This document shows positions 43,224-52,620 of a stretch of 64,000 nt of DNA, piece by piece. The position numbers were made by a program, and so were the translations under genes. The notes beneath the pieces are model-generated. The model searched no databases, had not been told where the DNA came from, and worked only from the letters and a program-made list of their open reading frames with translations. Positions within the stretch are counted from its first letter, which is position 1. Each line of letters opens with the position of its first letter. The DNA is from Candidatus Rifleibacteriota bacterium (GTDB lineage: Bacteria; Muiribacteriota; Ozemobacteria; Ozemobacterales; Ozemobacteraceae), in assembly GCA_905236675.1 (NCBI GenBank), contig CAJOND010000009.1, positions 30,846 through 94,845 on the forward strand, given 5' to 3'.

Positions 43224-45059
43224 CTAAATTACTTCAATAACTTGCTTGAAGCAATCTACTCTACCAAGTGGTACACTGACCTGAACGCCCTGAACATAGT
43301 CTTTTACACCAAGCAGAGCTTCTCTAGCCGCAGCAATACCGACTTCCCGCTGAGCATCAAGCGTATCTGCCTTTCTCATCTTTTCCATAATGTGGTCTGG
43401 AACAGAAGCACCAGGAACTTCGTTATTCATGAATTCTGCGTTTTTAAGGCTAACAAGTGGCCATATACCTGCAATCAATGGGATACGACAATGTTTGATT
43501 CTATCTAAGAAACGTTTAAGTAATTCTGGGTCATAAACAGGCTGAGTTACAGCAAATTCTGCCCCAGCTTTAACCTTCATTTCGAAGCGTTTAACTTCAA
43601 GATCTAAGTCTATTGCCCCAGGATTAGCACCAACACCGCAGTAAATTGCTGTTGGTTTGCCAATAAGATTATTACCTAAGTCTCTACCATGATTAAGTCT
43701 ATGAACAATATTCACTAAACCAATTGAATCTATATCGAAGACGGCAGCAGCCTGTGGATAGTTACCAACTTTTGGTGGGTCACCAGTAATAGCAAGAACA
43801 TTACGCAGACCTAACGCATAGGCGCCCATTAAGTCAGATTGAAGACCGAGAATATTTCTATCACGGCAGCAGAAGTGAAGCACTGTTTCAAGACCAGCTT
43901 CTTTTTCTATAAGAAGGGCCAAAGCGAAAGAACTAAGTCTTGCCGAAGCTCTTGGTCCATCAGGCAGATTAACAACGTCAACACCACATTCTTTAAGTTG
44001 TTTTGCTTTATTTATTGCTGAAGTCGGGTCACAGCCCTTTGGAGGAGTAAGTTCTGCTTCTATAACGAATTTTCCATCATGGATTTTCTTTGCAAGAGTT
44101 GATTTTTCTTCTGATGGAGTGACAACAACACCTTCTGCGTCTTCAACCTGAACATCTAAAATTTTAACAATAGAAGCTTTTCCGCCAGTTGTATTAGCTC
44201 TGGCAGCATTAGCTACCCATTTGATATGTTCTGGACTAGTTCCGCAACAACCACCTATAAGATGAACGCCAATCTGAATGAAACGTTTGGCATATTCCCC
44301 AAAATATTCAGGATTGCAAAGATAAATCTGGCGATTATCTACCATTCTTGGAAGACCAGCATTTGGCTGAGCAATAAGAGGAAGCTCTGTAAGAGCACGC
44401 ATTTTTTCCATTGCGTCAAACATGAGCTTTGGACCAACTGAACAGTTCAAACCGATAACGTCAACACCACTATTGTTCAATTTAGAAGTAATAGTTTCGA
44501 TATTTGTGCCGTAAATTGTGCAACCGTCTTCGCTTAATGTCATAGAAGCAATAATCGGCTTGTCCGTAAGCTTTCTAGCTGCTTTTATAGCCAATTCCAG
44601 TTCATTTTCATCCACAAAGGTTTCAAAATCAAGAACATCAACTCCACCAGCAAGAAGAGCCGAAGCCTGTTCTGTAAATGCTTCTTCCGCTTCTTTCATA
44701 GTAATTTTTCCCATAGGTTCAATTCTACTGCCGAGAGGACCAATGGAACCGCAAACCCAAGCATTGGCTCCAGCTACTTCCCTGGCTATTTTTGCTGCCT
44801 GGAAGTTTATAGCATCTAATTTATCAGCTAGACCATGTGGAGCAAGCTTGAAACGGTTAGCTCCAAATGAGTTTGTTTCTAAAACTATGGCTCCAGCGTC
44901 AAGGTATTCTTTGTGAACTTCTTTTACCAATGCTGGTTGAGAAAGATTTAATTCATCATAAACTCTATTTATAAAAACGCCTTTTTCGTAAAGGCGAGTT
45001 CCCATCGCACCATCAAATACGATAATATTCTTTTTGGCGTATTCTCTGAAATCTTGCAC
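43224..45059 (-). CDS. Bifunctional homocysteine S-methyltransferase / methylenetetrahydrofolate reductase (YitJ type)
   Basis: A fused 611-residue enzyme. Residues 1-290: homocysteine methyltransferase barrel with zinc cysteines in GLNCSVGP and GGCCGTSP. Residues about 320-600: MetF-like barrel (FVIEAELTPPKG, LHFCCRDRN, NVLAITGDPPKVGNYP, FAVTQPVYDPELLKRF) that reduces methylene-THF to methyl-THF. In Bacillus YitJ the reductase half feeds methyl groups to methionine synthesis. Here it would feed the separate MetH at 5.5-8.1 kb, which carries its own methyltransferase barrel. The start codon is GTG at 45,059, with AGGAG 8 nt before it. Confidence 0.93.
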   Translation of the reverse strand: MQDFREYAKKNIIVFDGAMGTRLYEKGVFINRVYDELNLSQPALVKEVHKEYLDAGAIVLETNSFGANRFKLAPHGLADKLDAINFQAAKIAREVAGANAWVCGSIGPLGSRIEPMGKITMKEAEEAFTEQASALLAGGVDVLDFETFVDENELELAIKAARKLTDKPIIASMTLSEDGCTIYGTNIETITSKLNNSGVDVIGLNCSVGPKLMFDAMEKMRALTELPLIAQPNAGLPRMVDNRQIYLCNPEYFGEYAKRFIQIGVHLIGGCCGTSPEHIKWVANAARANTTGGKASIVKILDVQVEDAEGVVVTPSEEKSTLAKKIHDGKFVIEAELTPPKGCDPTSAINKAKQLKECGVDVVNLPDGPRASARLSSFALALLIEKEAGLETVLHFCCRDRNILGLQSDLMGAYALGLRNVLAITGDPPKVGNYPQAAAVFDIDSIGLVNIVHRLNHGRDLGNNLIGKPTAIYCGVGANPGAIDLDLEVKRFEMKVKAGAEFAVTQPVYDPELLKRFLDRIKHCRIPLIAGIWPLVSLKNAEFMNNEVPGASVPDHIMEKMRKADTLDAQREVGIAAAREALLGVKDYVQGVQVSVPLGRVDCFKQVIEVI

Positions 45060-45315
45060 TTAAATATCTCCTATCGGAAAATTGCCTCTATTTTGCTTTT
45101 TTTTAGCCAGTTAGTCAAGTTTTATTTAGACAATTTGGTTTGTACTTTCATTAAAATAATTAAACTATAAAAATATTTGTATCAAACCAGAATTAAATGT
45201 ACATATTGTTCTTTTAAAACAGTCTATTTGAAAAGAGTTATTTACAAAAAATATATAAACTTTTATATAATAATAGAGTATCATATAAAATATAATTTCT
45301 TTTTGGAGAAAGATA

Positions 45316-46599
45316 ATGTTTAAGAAAATTTCAGGTTTGGGGCTTTGTTTGCTACTTGCCTCTTCAATGGTTTATGCTGACACCCCTTTTGGGAATCAAA
45401 AGGTAGATCTAGATAATAACTCTTCGACTTCTGACGAAATAGATGAAACAACAGCAAAAGTAGAAGCCTTTTTAAAGGGCGATGAAGAAGAAATCAAAGA
45501 TGACGATAAAAAGGAAGACGAAAAGATAGAAGAAGATAAAGATAAGAAAGAAGAAGAAGAAGAAGAAGCTGAAGATAAGGACGAAAAAGAAGAAGAAAAA
45601 GCTGATTCTAAAAAAGAAGAAAAAAAGACATCACAATATACAGTTGTTGCTGGTGACTGTCTGAGCGCAATAGCCCGTGATTTACTCGGTGATGCGAGCA
45701 GATGGCCTGAATTAGTTGAACTTAATAAAGACAAATATCCTTCATTGGTAAGTAATCCAAACTTGATTTATGTTGGCTGGGTATTAACAATACCTGGTGG
45801 AAGTTCATCTAGTTCTTCAAGCTCTTCTAGCAGTACCTCTGCAGACAGTGGAAGTTCTAGCTCCAATACAGATAATCCTACTGCAAACCCATCTTCTGAT
45901 GATAAGACAACAGTTCTAGCAGGTAAAGCACCCAAAAGAGCTGTTGACAATCCAACTGGTGCTCCTTCTCTTAGAACCCAGGCTTCACCCAGTGGTTCTG
46001 GCATCAATGGCAAGTCTCCTCAATTCAAAGAATGGCTTGATTCTGCATTAGACACATATGGTGATTGGAATATGCCTGCCGTTAAAAACAAATATGGACA
46101 AACCATAAGCGTCGAAATGTATATGAAGGGCATAATGTTTATAGAATCTAACTGTACTCAAAGAAAGAGCGATGGCAGCCTGGTAACTAGTTACTGTGGA
46201 GCAATGGGCTTCATGCAGTTAATGCCTGCTACTGCTTCTGAATTAGGTGTTGATGCTACAGATCCAAAACAGAATATCGCAGGTGGTTGCAAACTCTTCC
46301 AGAAGATATTTAGCGGCAACTATGGTTCTGCCGGTAAAGCCACTGGTGTTGACAAGCTTATGCTAGTAGCTTGTAGTTATAATGCTGGTCCTTGGTCTAG
46401 TCTTGTTAAAGGAACATGGCAAGATCTTAAGAACACTGGTTCTTCTGTTCAAGGGTATGGTATTAAATTAAAAATGTGTCTTGGTTTAGAATTAACTGAA
46501 GACGAAAAGACCTATGCAAGAAATAACATGACAGGGGGACAGGATTTAGAAACCTATTGCAATACTTGCTATTCAACCGCTCAGGGTTATGGTCTGTAA
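45316..46599 (+). CDS. Exported LysM-domain lytic transglycosylase
   Basis: Peptidoglycan-cleaving enzyme of 427 residues. Signal peptide (ISGLGLCLLLASSMVYA), a highly charged Glu/Lys/Asp segment (about 45-105), a LysM domain (YTVVAGDCLSAIARDLLGD ... LTIPGG, about 107-162), a Ser-rich linker, then an SLT-type catalytic domain (about 255-410) with the catalytic Glu in IMFIESN, GAMGFMQLMPATA and ACSYNAGPWS. TGGAGAA precedes the ATG. A small secreted-protein gene follows 14 bp later and is probably in the same transcript. Confidence 0.9.
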   Translation: MFKKISGLGLCLLLASSMVYADTPFGNQKVDLDNNSSTSDEIDETTAKVEAFLKGDEEEIKDDDKKEDEKIEEDKDKKEEEEEEAEDKDEKEEEKADSKKEEKKTSQYTVVAGDCLSAIARDLLGDASRWPELVELNKDKYPSLVSNPNLIYVGWVLTIPGGSSSSSSSSSSSTSADSGSSSSNTDNPTANPSSDDKTTVLAGKAPKRAVDNPTGAPSLRTQASPSGSGINGKSPQFKEWLDSALDTYGDWNMPAVKNKYGQTISVEMYMKGIMFIESNCTQRKSDGSLVTSYCGAMGFMQLMPATASELGVDATDPKQNIAGGCKLFQKIFSGNYGSAGKATGVDKLMLVACSYNAGPWSSLVKGTWQDLKNTGSSVQGYGIKLKMCLGLELTEDEKTYARNNMTGGQDLETYCNTCYSTAQGYGL

Positions 46600-46613
46600 G
46601 AAGGTTATTTGAA

Positions 46614-47135
46614 ATGAAAAGACTGTTTAAAATTCTAACTGTAGTTTTCTTAGTTATAGTTTCATCAGCAATCTTTGCCCAAGAAGCAAAGATGGTTATT
46701 GAAAAAAGTCAAATTTCCGAAGGCGTAACACTCGAACACCGCTACACCCCAGGTGAAATGGGAAGTTTTGATAGTTTAATAATCAGCAAAGAAGGAAAAC
46801 CTGCCGTAATATTCAATTCCGAAGGAAGAAAAATCAAAGAAGTTTTTCCATTAGATACTAATACTGACGGAAAACTAGAATATCTCGTTTCAATGGACTG
46901 TGGTGGTTCTGGTGGTTATTATGATATAGCTATCATAAAAGAAAAAGAAGATAAATGGATTTCTATTTGGGAAAATACTTTGCCTCAACCCAAAATCAAT
47001 GTTCAAATCAATGACGGTAAACCATGTGTTCAAATTGAATATGTTCAAAGAATGAATGAATCTATGGTAAACTCCACATTGAAGTTAACATTTGATAATG
47101 AATCCGTTATAAAATCAGAATCTTCTAAAAACTGA
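46614..47135 (+). CDS. Secreted protein of unknown function
   Basis: A 173-residue protein with a clear signal peptide (KRLFKILTVVFLVIVSSAIFA, cut before QE). The rest is beta-rich (SFDSLIISKEGKPAVIFN, TDGKLEYLVSMDCGGSGG), with an FG-GAP-like DTNTDGKLEYLVS segment; no family recognised. The frame is open from an ATG at 46,557, which would overlap the transglycosylase gene by 43 bp; the ATG at 46,614 has AAGG upstream and starts the signal peptide. Likely co-transcribed with the transglycosylase gene. Confidence 0.75.
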   Translation: MKRLFKILTVVFLVIVSSAIFAQEAKMVIEKSQISEGVTLEHRYTPGEMGSFDSLIISKEGKPAVIFNSEGRKIKEVFPLDTNTDGKLEYLVSMDCGGSGGYYDIAIIKEKEDKWISIWENTLPQPKINVQINDGKPCVQIEYVQRMNESMVNSTLKLTFDNESVIKSESSKN

Positions 47136-47165
47136 TCATATTACTAAATAGTTAATTAAAGCTCT

Positions 47166-47203
47166 AAATATGCCAGTAAATATTTACCGGCATATTTTTT
47201 TAT
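47166..47203 (+). terminator. Rho-independent terminator
   Basis: Long stem AATATGCC-A-GTAAA / TTTAC-C-GGCATATT ending in a run of Ts, after the secreted-protein gene. Confidence 0.85.
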
Positions 47204-47303
47204 CTATACTATTTAATAATTAATAAATCTTAACAATAAAGTCTTATAACAATATAGAAATTTTGTTATAATCGAGAAATAGACTATCAAAAAGGATGTA
47301 ACG

Positions 47304-48551
47304 ATGAAAAGAAGAGATTTTTTAAAAGCTACTCTAACTCTAGCTGCTCTTAGTCCTTTAGCAAAGCTTTCTGCCAAAGAAACCCCTGATGGCAATAAAA
47401 CTTCAGACATAATAAAAGGAGAACCTGTAACTAGAAGACCTTATAAAAATACAGGATTGACTGTTCCGTTATTGGGTTTTGGCATGATGAGATTACCAAG
47501 AGTTGAAGAAGGAAGCCAGGATATAGACTATAAAGTTGCAGAAAAAATGGTTGCCCGTGCTATGGAAGCAGGCTTGAACTATTTTGACACTGCTTATATG
47601 TATCATGGCGGAAAGAGCCAGGTTTTTGTCGGTGATGTTCTTTCTAAGTATCCACGCGATTCTTTCTATTTGGCAAATAAAATGCCACCTAATTCTGCAA
47701 CTACTATAGAAAACGTTGAAAAAATCTTCAATGAACAACTTGAAGTTTGCAAAACCCCATATTTTGATTTCTATTTGATCCATGCTTTAAACAATGATCT
47801 TTGGGAAAAGCATAAAAAAATAGGAACTTATGAATTTTTGAAGAAGAAACAGGCTGAAGGGAAAATACGTAAGTTAGGTTTTTCTTTCCACGATACACCA
47901 GATGTTTTGCAGAAGATTGTAAATGATAAAGAATGGGAATTTGCTCAAATTCAGTTGAATTACCTTGATTGGGAACTATATAAGTCTAAGGAACAGTATG
48001 AAATCTTAGAAAAAGCTGGTATTCCTGCAATAATTATGGAACCTCTTCGAGGTGGAGCTTTATCTACACTTAATCCTACTGCAACAGAAATATTAAAGAA
48101 TGCTAATCCTAATGTTAGTGTATCTTCCTGGGCTTTAAGATATGTTGGGTCTTTACCGAATGTTCTTGTTATTCTTTCTGGAATGACTTTACCAGAACAT
48201 CTAGAAGACAATATAAAAACTTTCACCCCCTTTGTTCCTTTGAGTGACAAAGAAAGAGAAACTTTAAATCTTGCTCTTGCTGCTTATAGAAAAAGCTTAG
48301 CTATTCCTTGTACAGCCTGCCGTTACTGTATGCCCTGTCCCTTTGGAGTTGATATCCCAACAATGTTCGGGAACTATAATCAGTATAAAATTGATGAAAA
48401 GAAAAAGAATCAGTTTAAGAGAAATTATAGCCAAATGGAAAAATCTAACGCAGATGTATGTGTAGCTTGCGGACTTTGCAAAACAAAATGTCCACAAAAG
48501 CTAGATATTCCAGAATTACTTAAAAAGGTTGCGGCAGAAGCTAAAAGTTAA
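47304..48551 (+). CDS. Tat-exported aldo-keto reductase with ferredoxin-like C-terminus
   Basis: A 415-residue oxidoreductase. The twin-arginine signal (KRRDFLKATLTLAALSP) predicts export of a folded, cofactor-loaded protein. The aldo-keto reductase barrel (about 48-320) keeps the expected catalytic residues: Asp and Tyr in FDTAYMYHGG, Lys in LANKMP and His in YLIHAL. Two iron-sulfur clusters are predicted at the end by CTACRYCMPCPFGVDIP and CVACGLCKTKCPQKLDIP. This AKR-4Fe4S architecture is common in anaerobes but the substrate is unknown. An extended -10 (TTGTTATAAT) lies about 30 nt before the ATG. Confidence 0.9.
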   Translation: MKRRDFLKATLTLAALSPLAKLSAKETPDGNKTSDIIKGEPVTRRPYKNTGLTVPLLGFGMMRLPRVEEGSQDIDYKVAEKMVARAMEAGLNYFDTAYMYHGGKSQVFVGDVLSKYPRDSFYLANKMPPNSATTIENVEKIFNEQLEVCKTPYFDFYLIHALNNDLWEKHKKIGTYEFLKKKQAEGKIRKLGFSFHDTPDVLQKIVNDKEWEFAQIQLNYLDWELYKSKEQYEILEKAGIPAIIMEPLRGGALSTLNPTATEILKNANPNVSVSSWALRYVGSLPNVLVILSGMTLPEHLEDNIKTFTPFVPLSDKERETLNLALAAYRKSLAIPCTACRYCMPCPFGVDIPTMFGNYNQYKIDEKKKNQFKRNYSQMEKSNADVCVACGLCKTKCPQKLDIPELLKKVAAEAKS

Positions 48552-48660
48552 AAAAAAATAAAAAAAATTAAAAAAAATTAAAATTCTCTTGCCACAAGGT
48601 CGATAAATTTGTTAGAGTTTAAATAGAGATAGTTCTTTGAAATAAACAAAAATATTTGAC

Positions 48661-48862
48661 CATTTTCCCTGCGTTGTGCGTGATGGTGCAGGTCAAATTG
48701 AGCCGACACCTGTTCCTTAAAGGGAATCAGCTTCTAGGCATTTTCCAGGGTCACTTACGGGTAAGGTTACTTGCCACGAAGTCCTGGTCGATAGCCAGAC
48801 TGACAACCGTACTGTAAAGTGGGTTCAATTTCTTCCTTTACACGGCAATTGCGGGGTTTAAA
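48661..48862 (+). ncRNA. ssrS: 6S RNA (SsrS)
   Basis: A 200-nt stretch in a 355-bp gene-free gap. The 6S-conserved TGAGCCGA is at 48,699-48,706. The ends pair: CCCTGC (48,667) with GCGGGG (48,851), followed by GTG/CAC. A nested central part closes as a long hairpin (CCAGG...CCTGG; GGTAAG/CTTGCC), leaving a large internal loop, as needed to mimic an open promoter and bind sigma-70 RNA polymerase. A strong terminator follows. The identification rests on one motif and the fold, so a different structured RNA is possible. Confidence 0.7.
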
Positions 48863-48865
48863 TTT

Positions 48866-48904
48866 AAAAAGCCTGAACTTAGATTTTTAAGTTCGGGCTT
48901 TTTT
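48866..48904. terminator. Terminator after the 6S RNA
   Basis: AAAAAGCCTGAACTTA pairs with TAAGTTCGGGCTTTTT (one G-T pair) with a short loop and a T run; it can also serve the convergent membrane-protein gene. Confidence 0.9.
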
Positions 48905-48906
48905 CA

Positions 48907-49506
48907 TTACTTAGCTCCAAATAATTTTGGAATCAAATAGAAAGCAAGAATATATATAACAACTAGAAGTATAGTCAGAATATTCAAATACTTATCAATA
49001 TAATATTTTACTTTTGGTCCAAAGAATTTAAACAGTAGGCCAACCAGGTAGAAACGTCCGCCTCTTCCCAGAATAGAAGCAATTATAAATGGAAATAGAT
49101 CTACTTTTGATACCCCTGCAGTAACTGTAAAAACTTTATAGGGTATAGGCGTAAAAGCAGAAGTGAAAACGATAAAACCAGAATTATCCTGATATAGTTT
49201 TGTAACATGGGCAAACAGTTCTCTTGTGAAACCAGGAATGTGGAAAAAGTATTCTCCTACTGCTTCCCAGAACCAATAGCCTATTGCGTATCCAAAAAGA
49301 GCCCCTAAGATAGAACCAACAGTGCAGACTGTAGCATACCATAGAGACTTTTCTGATTTACTTAATGCCATAGCTATCATTAAAACATCTGGTGGAATAG
49401 GGAAAAAGCTAGATTCCATAAAAGCTAGTAAAAAAAGGGCAGGAACAGCCCATTTGCTTTCCGCCCATGATAAAACCCAGTTATATAGTTTCTTTAATAA
49501 ATTCAT
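48907..49506 (-). CDS. YqaA-type (DedA/VTT superfamily) membrane protein
   Basis: A 199-residue inner-membrane protein. ALFLLAFMESSFFPIPPDVLMIAMAL, TVCTVGSILGALFGYAIGYW, TPIPYKVFTVTAGVSKV and GRGGRFYLVGLL follow the YqaA/DedA pattern of re-entrant helices. DedA-type proteins are linked to lipid flipping and proton-motive-force homeostasis; the exact job of YqaA is not settled. Single gene, ending at the 6S terminator. Confidence 0.88.
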   Translation of the reverse strand: MNLLKKLYNWVLSWAESKWAVPALFLLAFMESSFFPIPPDVLMIAMALSKSEKSLWYATVCTVGSILGALFGYAIGYWFWEAVGEYFFHIPGFTRELFAHVTKLYQDNSGFIVFTSAFTPIPYKVFTVTAGVSKVDLFPFIIASILGRGGRFYLVGLLFKFFGPKVKYYIDKYLNILTILLVVIYILAFYLIPKLFGAK

Positions 49507-49591
49507 TTATTAGAACATCCAATTCAAATAGCAAGCTTTTTTGAGATAAAAGATAAAAGACCAAAAATTGAGGTAGAAAATATTTTTGCAA

Positions 49592-49701
49592 CAAGCCTTA
49601 AGCATAAAGTTTAAAGTTACAAGCCAGACAACTGGTAATGTATTATCTGGCTTAAAGCTTCTAACTTCCTTCTTTTTTCTTCAATCTTCAATCTTCTTTC
49701 T
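49592..49701. repeat. Word repeats and inverted repeat before the first SpoIIE receptor gene
   Basis: The gap 49,507-49,734 contains TTAAGCATAAAGTTTAAAGTT words, an inverted repeat AAGCCAGA/TCTGGCTT (49,621-49,653) and CTTCAATCTTCAATCTTC. No gene is visible. Confidence 0.6.
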
Positions 49702-49734
49702 TTAGACTGTAAATAATACAAGATTTATTGTAAT

Positions 49735-52620
49735 ATGACAATAATGAACATTTTAAAAAAATATTTTTCCATATTCTTAAAACATGCTGCACCTTTAGGG
49801 CTTTTTGTTTTAATTCCCCTAATGGTCATATTATATCTTGGGCATAATATAATAACTTCTGAGAAGGATAAGCATTTTTATGAACTATCTACAAAGATAG
49901 ACTATACATTGAAAGACATAGAAAATGAAGTAACCCCTGAATCTTTTTTATTAAAGGTTGGAAGAGGAGCTTGGTTCAGTTTTAACCAAAACCCTGATGA
50001 CTTAACAAAATATTGGGATTATTACCGAACTTTATGTGATTTTTTACAAGACACTCCTGATTTATATGTTTTTGACGAAAATGGTTCACTGATTACACCT
50101 CAGAAAATTAATTTAAAATCAAGATTTTTAGCTACCAAACTTTGGAATAGTATGTTTAGTGATTATCAGGGAAAAACCAATTTCACAATCAAGTACTATA
50201 AGCAGTTAAGAAGTTTTTTAGGTAATGAATTTAAATTAGGTCAATTCTTGGAATGTCGCAATAATTTGATGCCAATGATATCAAATTCTAAAAAGGGCTA
50301 TATCTATTGGATGAATTCAGATGAGAACAATAAAAAAGGCATACTATTAATATTCTGGAATATTCCCTCTTATGAACTAAGAATAAACAATGTAATAAAC
50401 CGTTATTTTAGTTTTTTTAACGATATTTTTATAAAAAGACCTGATGGACAAATACATTCTTTTGCAAAAAAAAATTACCGCTTAGAAGATTCAGTATATG
50501 ACAATATATATTTAAGAACTGCTTTAATAGACCCACCAGAAGGTTTCCTAGATTACAGAAGTATTCTTTGGAAACCAATCAAGCTAGAAAATTCATGGCT
50601 CATAGGCGGAGTAAAAAGCAAGAATAAACTTTTTGAGAAATATTATAATAGCTTTATTTATTCTGTATTTCTTATAGCTATTATCATAGTTTTTATTTAT
50701 TTTTGGACTATAAAAAGTAAAAGCTACTATATATCAATTAGAATTAAATTAATTACTCTATTTTTAATAGCTGTAATAACCCCTGTTTTGGGTTTTTCTT
50801 ATCTTGGTTATCAATATGTCACCGATACAAAAGAGAATCTTATAACAGAAATCAGCAATGAAAGCAGAGATATTCTTCTAAACATAGACAGCGAATTAGG
50901 GAGATCAGGTATTATTTTCCTTGATGATTTCAGAAAAATAGCCAAAGATTTTCAAAATTATGAAAATGATGAACATATACGTAAAAAATTTGAAGATGGT
51001 CTAGCAAAACAGGATTTTGCAGTTTTAGATAGAAGAATAGCTTCTGATGCCTCTAGAATAAGACACATTACAAATCTTGTTCTTGTTGAAAACATGAATC
51101 AGGTTATAGAATCATTTGCTAAATGCTGTATCGACACTAGATTTAATACAAACCTGATGGAAACAATAGATCCAGGGTTAAGAAGTGCTATGAACAGCCC
51201 TGAAACTGGTTTATCTACCTTTTGGACAAGACCCGATACTGTTCAAGACATTGTTATGGGAGCTTTTGAATATTATCTATATTGGTGTTTTACAAATTCT
51301 AACGACAGAACAGAATTTATTCTAATTATGAGAATGAAAGAAAAAGTGTTGCATGAACTATTACATAAAAGAATTGAACAATGTAAAACAAATCCAAAAG
51401 AAAAAAATTATATTATATTGGCTAGAAATGATAATAATGGAGAATGGATTCCCAATAACAACATATCTAATGAACTAAAAGACGTTTCAAGAAGATTAAA
51501 TTTTATGGGGAAACCAATAGAAAGCCAAATAGTTATAGATTCAAAATTTTATCTTTTAATGGCTACAAAAAGTTTTAAGGTAAAAGGCTATTCTTTTTAT
51601 GCACTTTACCCATATTCAATAATTAATGACAAACTCATAGTAATCAGCAGAATAATAGCCGCTTTCATATTGTTCTTTATTGTTATGACCCTGGCTATTG
51701 CTTACCAATTATCTGGCAGTTTCCTTCATCCTGTTAAATGTCTTGAAGAAGGTGTTAAAGCTATAAAAGAAAGAAAATCTGATTTTAGAATAGAAGCTTT
51801 ACAAAATGATGAATTTGGCGGTCTAGCAGAAAGCTTTAATAAAATGATAGGTGATCTTAAAGAAATGGAACTTGCAAAGTACATTCAAGAATCTTTACTT
51901 CCAAAATCTTTGCCAAAAATAAAAGGCTACCAATTAAGTTTTTCCAATAGAATGGCCTCAGCAATTGGTGGAGATTATTTTGACATAAAGCTTCTTGATG
52001 AAGATAATCTTTGCATTATTATAGGTGACGTATCAGGGCACGGTGTCGCTTCCGCACTGGTGATGGCAATTGCCAAAGCCGTAATCTATCATGGTTTCAA
52101 ACAAACAAGAGATTTGATTCTTTTATTCAATAATTTAAATTCAGTTATTAACACATATTTTAGCAAGCCTCCAGTAAAGAAAATGATTACACTCTTTGCA
52201 ACAATTGTAAATCTATCTACTGGTAAAGCTACTTTCTTTGACGCAGGCCATAATTTTCCAATGAAAATATCTAAAGATGGACAAATTACAGAATTAAAGA
52301 TGACAGGATTTCCTGTAGGTACACAGAAAAAAATAAGAAAGAAAAACACAGAAGAATATACTATTAATGAAGGTGAAACAGTTGTGTTTTATACAGATGG
52401 TATAATAGAAGCCACTGGTAAAACAACAGAACAATACGGGTATGACAGATTCAAGAATTCTCTTACCAAAATGGTCAACGATAGCTCAGATACAATGATT
52501 AATACTCTGTTTAAAAATTATGAAATATGGGAAGATGATACAGAACCAGATGATGATGTAACTTTATTCATTTTGAAGAGGCTTGCGCTTCAAAAAGATA
52601 AAAGTAGCATCGTCAGTTAA
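49735..52620 (+). CDS. Receptor-type SpoIIE-family PP2C phosphatase (HAMP)
   Basis: A 961-residue membrane serine phosphatase. Layout: TM1 (about 20-35), first ectodomain to about 300, TM2, a short loop, TM3 (KLITLFLIAVITPVLGF), second ectodomain to about 640, TM4, HAMP (about 660-715), SpoIIE domain (about 735-955). The metal and catalytic motifs are intact: GGDYFD near 745, GDVSGHGVASAL, AGHNFP, YTDGIIEATGK and DDDVT. Such enzymes usually dephosphorylate an anti-anti-sigma protein to free a sigma factor, or act in related partner switching. No such partner is in the window. It overlaps the next gene tail to tail by 57 bp. Confidence 0.88.
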   Translation: MTIMNILKKYFSIFLKHAAPLGLFVLIPLMVILYLGHNIITSEKDKHFYELSTKIDYTLKDIENEVTPESFLLKVGRGAWFSFNQNPDDLTKYWDYYRTLCDFLQDTPDLYVFDENGSLITPQKINLKSRFLATKLWNSMFSDYQGKTNFTIKYYKQLRSFLGNEFKLGQFLECRNNLMPMISNSKKGYIYWMNSDENNKKGILLIFWNIPSYELRINNVINRYFSFFNDIFIKRPDGQIHSFAKKNYRLEDSVYDNIYLRTALIDPPEGFLDYRSILWKPIKLENSWLIGGVKSKNKLFEKYYNSFIYSVFLIAIIIVFIYFWTIKSKSYYISIRIKLITLFLIAVITPVLGFSYLGYQYVTDTKENLITEISNESRDILLNIDSELGRSGIIFLDDFRKIAKDFQNYENDEHIRKKFEDGLAKQDFAVLDRRIASDASRIRHITNLVLVENMNQVIESFAKCCIDTRFNTNLMETIDPGLRSAMNSPETGLSTFWTRPDTVQDIVMGAFEYYLYWCFTNSNDRTEFILIMRMKEKVLHELLHKRIEQCKTNPKEKNYIILARNDNNGEWIPNNNISNELKDVSRRLNFMGKPIESQIVIDSKFYLLMATKSFKVKGYSFYALYPYSIINDKLIVISRIIAAFILFFIVMTLAIAYQLSGSFLHPVKCLEEGVKAIKERKSDFRIEALQNDEFGGLAESFNKMIGDLKEMELAKYIQESLLPKSLPKIKGYQLSFSNRMASAIGGDYFDIKLLDEDNLCIIIGDVSGHGVASALVMAIAKAVIYHGFKQTRDLILLFNNLNSVINTYFSKPPVKKMITLFATIVNLSTGKATFFDAGHNFPMKISKDGQITELKMTGFPVGTQKKIRKKNTEEYTINEGETVVFYTDGIIEATGKTTEQYGYDRFKNSLTKMVNDSSDTMINTLFKNYEIWEDDTEPDDDVTLFILKRLALQKDKSSIVS

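Noticed and set aside
45060..45110. CCGATAGG before the YitJ-type gene as another sigma-28 promoter
   Set aside because: No TAAA at 15-16 nt upstream; a TTGACT-type -35 further up is more likely to be the promoter.
45468..45630. GAA/AAG-rich tandem repeat as a microsatellite
   Set aside because: It simply encodes the charged Glu/Lys segment of the transglycosylase and has no regular unit.
46557..46613. Longer start for the secreted protein after the transglycosylase
   Set aside because: It would overlap the upstream gene by 43 bp and bury the signal peptide; the ATG at 46,614 is better.
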